The notes under the pieces were generated by a model, which was given only the letters and a program-made list of their open reading frames with translations, had not been told where the DNA came from and made no database searches. A stretch of 64,000 nucleotides of DNA from Mucilaginibacter myungsuensis (lineage in GTDB: Bacteria; Bacteroidota; Bacteroidia; Sphingobacteriales; Sphingobacteriaceae): NCBI RefSeq assembly GCF_015222005.1, contig NZ_JADFFL010000001.1, positions 806,001 through 870,000 of the forward strand. The letters are read 5' to 3'. The position numbers and the translations under genes were made by a program. Every line of letters begins with the position of its first letter. Position 1 is the first letter of the stretch. This document shows positions 61,022-64,000 of the stretch, piece by piece.

Positions 61022-63109
61022 ATGAACAAAATTATAGCCTTACTTGCATTTATACTTTTATTAGCCAAAATACCGGCTTCAGCACAGGTGATATCCTCAT
61101 TCAAGTCGTACGGGCACGATGATGACCCTATAAACGGCATGAGCGGATCTACATCCTACTTTTTTAGGATAGATCCATTGGTGGAGATGAACGGCAGTAA
61201 GATGGTCCTATACTTTGAGCCATCAAGGGCTTTGGTAGCTCAAAACTCATTCATCAACGTTATTGTAGCCGATAAACCTGTTTACAGCGGCAGGTTAACT
61301 AAAGATTCTATCCAACGGATCATCCTCCCTCTTTCCCGGGCTGATGTATCCAGTGATGGCAAATATCTGAAAGTGCAGATAAAGACCTTGTTGAACATAT
61401 CCGACGATAAATGCCGCGACCTTGACAATCCGGCTATGTGGGTAAAGATCAAAGGCTACTCGTACCTGGCGCTTAACCGCAACACTAAAGATTTTTTCTC
61501 TAACATCAACATCGCCAATTCTTTCGAATCAAAAAAAGCGATCGTTTATCCGGTAAACCCTACCCTGCACGATCTGAAGGCTGTGGCTTGGGCTTACTCA
61601 CGGATGAAAAAAACAGACCTGAAAAACATACCCGTTTTTGAGGCTGATAAGATACCGGATAGTGTCCGCAACTATATTATGGTGGGCAAAATAAACAGTT
61701 TGCCGGCACCAATGCGCAGCCTGATCAATGTTACTCCGCAAGCCAAACAAGGTATGTTTTATCTGAGCAAACGCTCGCTTAACGTAACCGATAGCGTGTT
61801 GAAACTGGTAGATGTTAACGGCAAACTGGTACCGGTACGTTCGGTAGAGAACCTGACCGTTCCGGGCGAAGTGTTATTCATCACCGGTGGCGATGATGAG
61901 GGTTTAGAAAAATCTATAACCGCGCTGGGTAATATGAATATCCTGAACTCGACCTTTGGTGATTACCTGATCATTGACCATGCCGAGAATACCTTCTTTA
62001 AAACCGTTGACGAGAACCGCTCAAGGCTGACCTTAAAGCAAATAGGCGGCGTTACCAACTTTATGTCGGGTATCGGCGCGCTGAAAAGCGAATACAACTT
62101 TAAAAATAGCGACTTTAGCTTTACCCCTAAAGAGGTGGAGATATCCATTACGGCCAACTACAGCAGCTTGAATGCTAACGACCGTGGCTTCTTCAATATT
62201 TACCTTAACGGTATGCTGATCAACAGCGAAAAGCTGGATGCATCAGGTAAGTTAAAAACGTCGGTAACTATTAACCGTTACCAGCACCACAAATATAACA
62301 CGCTGGTGGCCGAGTTTAGGTTCTACCCAAGCAGTGGTAACTGTATGAACAGCTTTACCAACTTCTTTGCCGAGATAGATGTAGATAAATCATACCTGGA
62401 ATCAAAGAACCCATTCATCACCAGCGACCTGAGTTTCTACCAATATCCGGAGGCTTTTAACGCCGGTTCTACCCGTATCGTGGTGAGCAAACAATACGCT
62501 AAATATGCCGCTGCTGCTATGGGCGAGGTTGTTTACGAGTTGAATAACAACATTAACGCTAACAACTTCCCGATCTTTCAATATTCGAGCGATGTTAACA
62601 CTTCGGACATTAAAAAATACAACCTTATCGCCTTACTTACACGGGATGATAAGTTGATGGGCGAGTTCCCCGATGCACCGATCACCTTTAGTAAGGATTT
62701 CAGGCTTTATAATAACGATAATAACCAGGTGGTGTACCGGCTGAACGATTCGGTATCCAACGGTCTGGCGCAGATATTTTATGGGCGGGCCAACAATGCC
62801 ACATTGGTAGTAACGGCCACGGGCACGCATCTGGCGGATGCTTTTCTATCGGTATCAAAATCCATCACAGAACAGCTTTCTACCTTATCCAGTAACGTTT
62901 GTATAGCCGATGTTAGTGGTAACAAATATCTGTTCAATATCAGTAAATCGAGCGAAAACCTGGAGTACGTGGATACCAAGACCGCCCTATCGCGCTTTTG
63001 GGAAAGCTACAATTTGTACATCCTGTTAGCCATTTTGATATTGATATTGCTATCGTTCCTTTACGTGCGTTCGAGGGTGCAAAAATCTCAGGATATGCTA
63101 TCCGAATAA
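61022..63109 (+). CDS. Cellulose synthase regulatory subunit BcsB-like protein
   Basis: The 695-residue protein has a signal peptide (MNKIIALLAFILLLAKIPASAQ), a large periplasmic part and a C-terminal helix (about 660-682, NLYILLAILILILLSFLY), the topology of BcsB. Visible BcsB-like features are the carbohydrate-binding jelly-roll segments (SYFFRIDPLVEMNGSKMVLY, SGNCMNSFTNFFAEIDVDKS) and two repeats of that arrangement. BcsB anchors the synthase and guides the glucan through the periplasm. It is followed 81 nt later by the synthase-like gene. It is shorter than some BcsB, and the polymer is not proven to be cellulose. Confidence 0.85.
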   Translation: MNKIIALLAFILLLAKIPASAQVISSFKSYGHDDDPINGMSGSTSYFFRIDPLVEMNGSKMVLYFEPSRALVAQNSFINVIVADKPVYSGRLTKDSIQRIILPLSRADVSSDGKYLKVQIKTLLNISDDKCRDLDNPAMWVKIKGYSYLALNRNTKDFFSNINIANSFESKKAIVYPVNPTLHDLKAVAWAYSRMKKTDLKNIPVFEADKIPDSVRNYIMVGKINSLPAPMRSLINVTPQAKQGMFYLSKRSLNVTDSVLKLVDVNGKLVPVRSVENLTVPGEVLFITGGDDEGLEKSITALGNMNILNSTFGDYLIIDHAENTFFKTVDENRSRLTLKQIGGVTNFMSGIGALKSEYNFKNSDFSFTPKEVEISITANYSSLNANDRGFFNIYLNGMLINSEKLDASGKLKTSVTINRYQHHKYNTLVAEFRFYPSSGNCMNSFTNFFAEIDVDKSYLESKNPFITSDLSFYQYPEAFNAGSTRIVVSKQYAKYAAAAMGEVVYELNNNINANNFPIFQYSSDVNTSDIKKYNLIALLTRDDKLMGEFPDAPITFSKDFRLYNNDNNQVVYRLNDSVSNGLAQIFYGRANNATLVVTATGTHLADAFLSVSKSITEQLSTLSSNVCIADVSGNKYLFNISKSSENLEYVDTKTALSRFWESYNLYILLAILILILLSFLYVRSRVQKSQDMLSE

Positions 63110-63134
63110 TTTAGCATCAGGTTATTATTGGTGT

Positions 63135-63154
63135 CCCCTGTTTGTTAACAGGGG
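63135..63154 (+). terminator. Weak hairpin between the BcsB-like and synthase-like genes
   Basis: CCCCTGTT and AACAGGGG around a TGTT loop, followed by a weakly T-rich stretch. It may attenuate transcription between the two genes. Confidence 0.45.
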
Positions 63155-63189
63155 ATGCTTATTAGTTTTACCGATACAAATGATCGGCA

Positions 63190-64000
63190 ATGAGTTTAGA
63201 TATTCGCGACGTTTTAGTTCAGGATAAGTTCATCACCACGGCAGATAAGGACCGCATCCTTGGTATAGCATCTAACCTGGGGCAGTCTTTCATTAAGGTC
63301 GCGCTCAATTTCGGCTTCATATCGCGTAAGAACTACGAGCGTTCATTAATAAACGCCGGGTATCCGTTGCAGCAGATCAGGGAAGAAGAATTTGACCGGG
63401 AGCTACTCGACAAAATAGAGCTGAAATTTGCTTATGAACACCTTGCCCTCCCCCTCCGTATCGAGAATGGTAAAGTGGTAACGCTAATGGCCGACCCTAC
63501 CGATGAGCTTTTTATCGACTTTATCAGGTTCACTTTTGATATGGAGCCGCAGATCATTGTAGCGTCGGACCTGGATATTACCTGGCTAAGCCATAAGCTA
63601 TTAGGCGATAAATACGTAAAATCGGCAGTTTACGAGTTACTAAACCGCGACCCCGCAAATTCAGCCATCATTACCTTCACAGCTAATCAGCTCCTGTTCA
63701 TTTTTATCTCTATCGGGCTGATCATTATTGGTCTGTTCATCAACTTCAAGATCGTATCCATCGTATTGAACGTGTTGATGAGTTCGTTCTTTTTGATCGC
63801 TATCGTATTCAAGCTGTTCCTGGCATTGGTGGGTTCCCGGTTCGAACTATTCCAGGCGGTGACACGCGAGGAGGTGAGGAAAGTAAAGAACGAGGACCTG
63901 CCCGTTTATACCATTCACCTGCCCGTTTATAAAGAGGATAAGCTGATCAAAAAACTGATCTGGAACTTGCAAAGTCTGGACTATCCCCGCGAGAAACTGG
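63190..64000 (+). CDS. GT2 polysaccharide synthase with N-terminal GSPII_E_N/MshEN-like domain (partial, right edge)
   Basis: The first 270 residues are visible. Residues about 8-150 resemble the MshEN/GSPII_E_N domain of type II secretion and pilus ATPases (NLGQSFIKVALNFGFISRKN, IENGKVVTLMADPTDELFID). Two membrane helices follow (ANQLLFIFISIGLIIIGLFI, IVLNVLMSSFFLIAIVFKLF), and the GT2 catalytic domain starts at VYTIHLPVYKEDKLIKKLIW. MshEN domains can bind c-di-GMP in other proteins. Directly after the BcsB-like gene, this is the best candidate polymer synthase; the catalytic QxxRW part lies outside the window. Confidence 0.85.
   Translation, partial: MSLDIRDVLVQDKFITTADKDRILGIASNLGQSFIKVALNFGFISRKNYERSLINAGYPLQQIREEEFDRELLDKIELKFAYEHLALPLRIENGKVVTLMADPTDELFIDFIRFTFDMEPQIIVASDLDITWLSHKLLGDKYVKSAVYELLNRDPANSAIITFTANQLLFIFISIGLIIIGLFINFKIVSIVLNVLMSSFFLIAIVFKLFLALVGSRFELFQAVTREEVRKVKNEDLPVYTIHLPVYKEDKLIKKLIWNLQSLDYPREKL

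Noticed and set aside
1..64000. tRNA, rRNA, prophage or intact insertion sequence
   Set aside because: None was recognisable by eye; a tRNA scan and transposase profile search would be decisive.

Overview
The window looks like the chromosome of a Bacteroidota member of the family Sphingobacteriaceae, probably Mucilaginibacter or a close relative (inference from gene content). Supporting signs are GLPGLI and outer-membrane beta-barrel/carboxypeptidase-regulatory proteins, a Bacteroidota-type split ccm cluster, TAnnTTTG -7 boxes instead of sigma70 promoters, almost no Shine-Dalgarno sequences, and many lipoproteins. No rRNA, tRNA, CRISPR array, phage or intact transposase was seen. Most genes look like core chromosome. 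The accessory signal lies mainly in intergenic repeats.

Layout. 1-9.5 kb: a dihydroorotase-like protein lacking metal ligands (cut by the left edge), a BatA/VWA membrane protein, an outer-membrane barrel protein, Maf, KdsC, IscX, ferredoxin, a DUF2520 protein and an alpha/beta hydrolase without its nucleophile. 9.8-26.6 kb: cytochrome c maturation genes ccmF, ccmE, ccmD, ccmC and ccmB, all leftward but interrupted by a GLPGLI/barrel pair, a frameshifted CinA-like gene, a GlcG/HbpS protein, a GAF/PAS histidine kinase and glutamate dehydrogenase. 26.7-34.1 kb: ogt, then a non-flagellar signalling operon with a CHASE3 hybrid kinase carrying three receivers, CheR, CheB and a REC-PAS-kinase-REC protein. 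34.1-38.5 kb: a DEGS-like sphingolipid desaturase, a HAD/kinase-fold pair and a secreted TonB-C protein.

38.6-41.9 kb: an ECF sigma factor with a partner that joins an anti-sigma-like cytoplasmic segment to a periplasmic trypsin-like protease, divergent from four tandem tiny lipoproteins. 41.9-50.5 kb: LysA, a PliI-like lipoprotein with a GH20 hexosaminidase, thioredoxin reductase, a MORN/TonB-C protein and an acyl-CoA carboxylase beta subunit. 50.9-56.7 kb: a LytS/LytTR pair, Ppx/Ppk1 and YajQ. 57.3-64 kb: a carboxypeptidase-regulatory-domain protein and an exopolysaccharide locus with a GH5 glycanase, a histidine kinase, a BcsB-like protein and a GT2 synthase with an N-terminal GSPII_E_N/MshEN-like domain, cut by the right edge.

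The most unusual features are: intergenic palindromes built from iterated short words, one of which appears in frame inside lysA; a two-copy structured intergenic element; the sigma/anti-sigma-protease module with its lipoprotein array; enzyme homologues missing catalytic residues; and the cellulose-synthase-like locus with a possible c-di-GMP-binding domain fused to the synthase.
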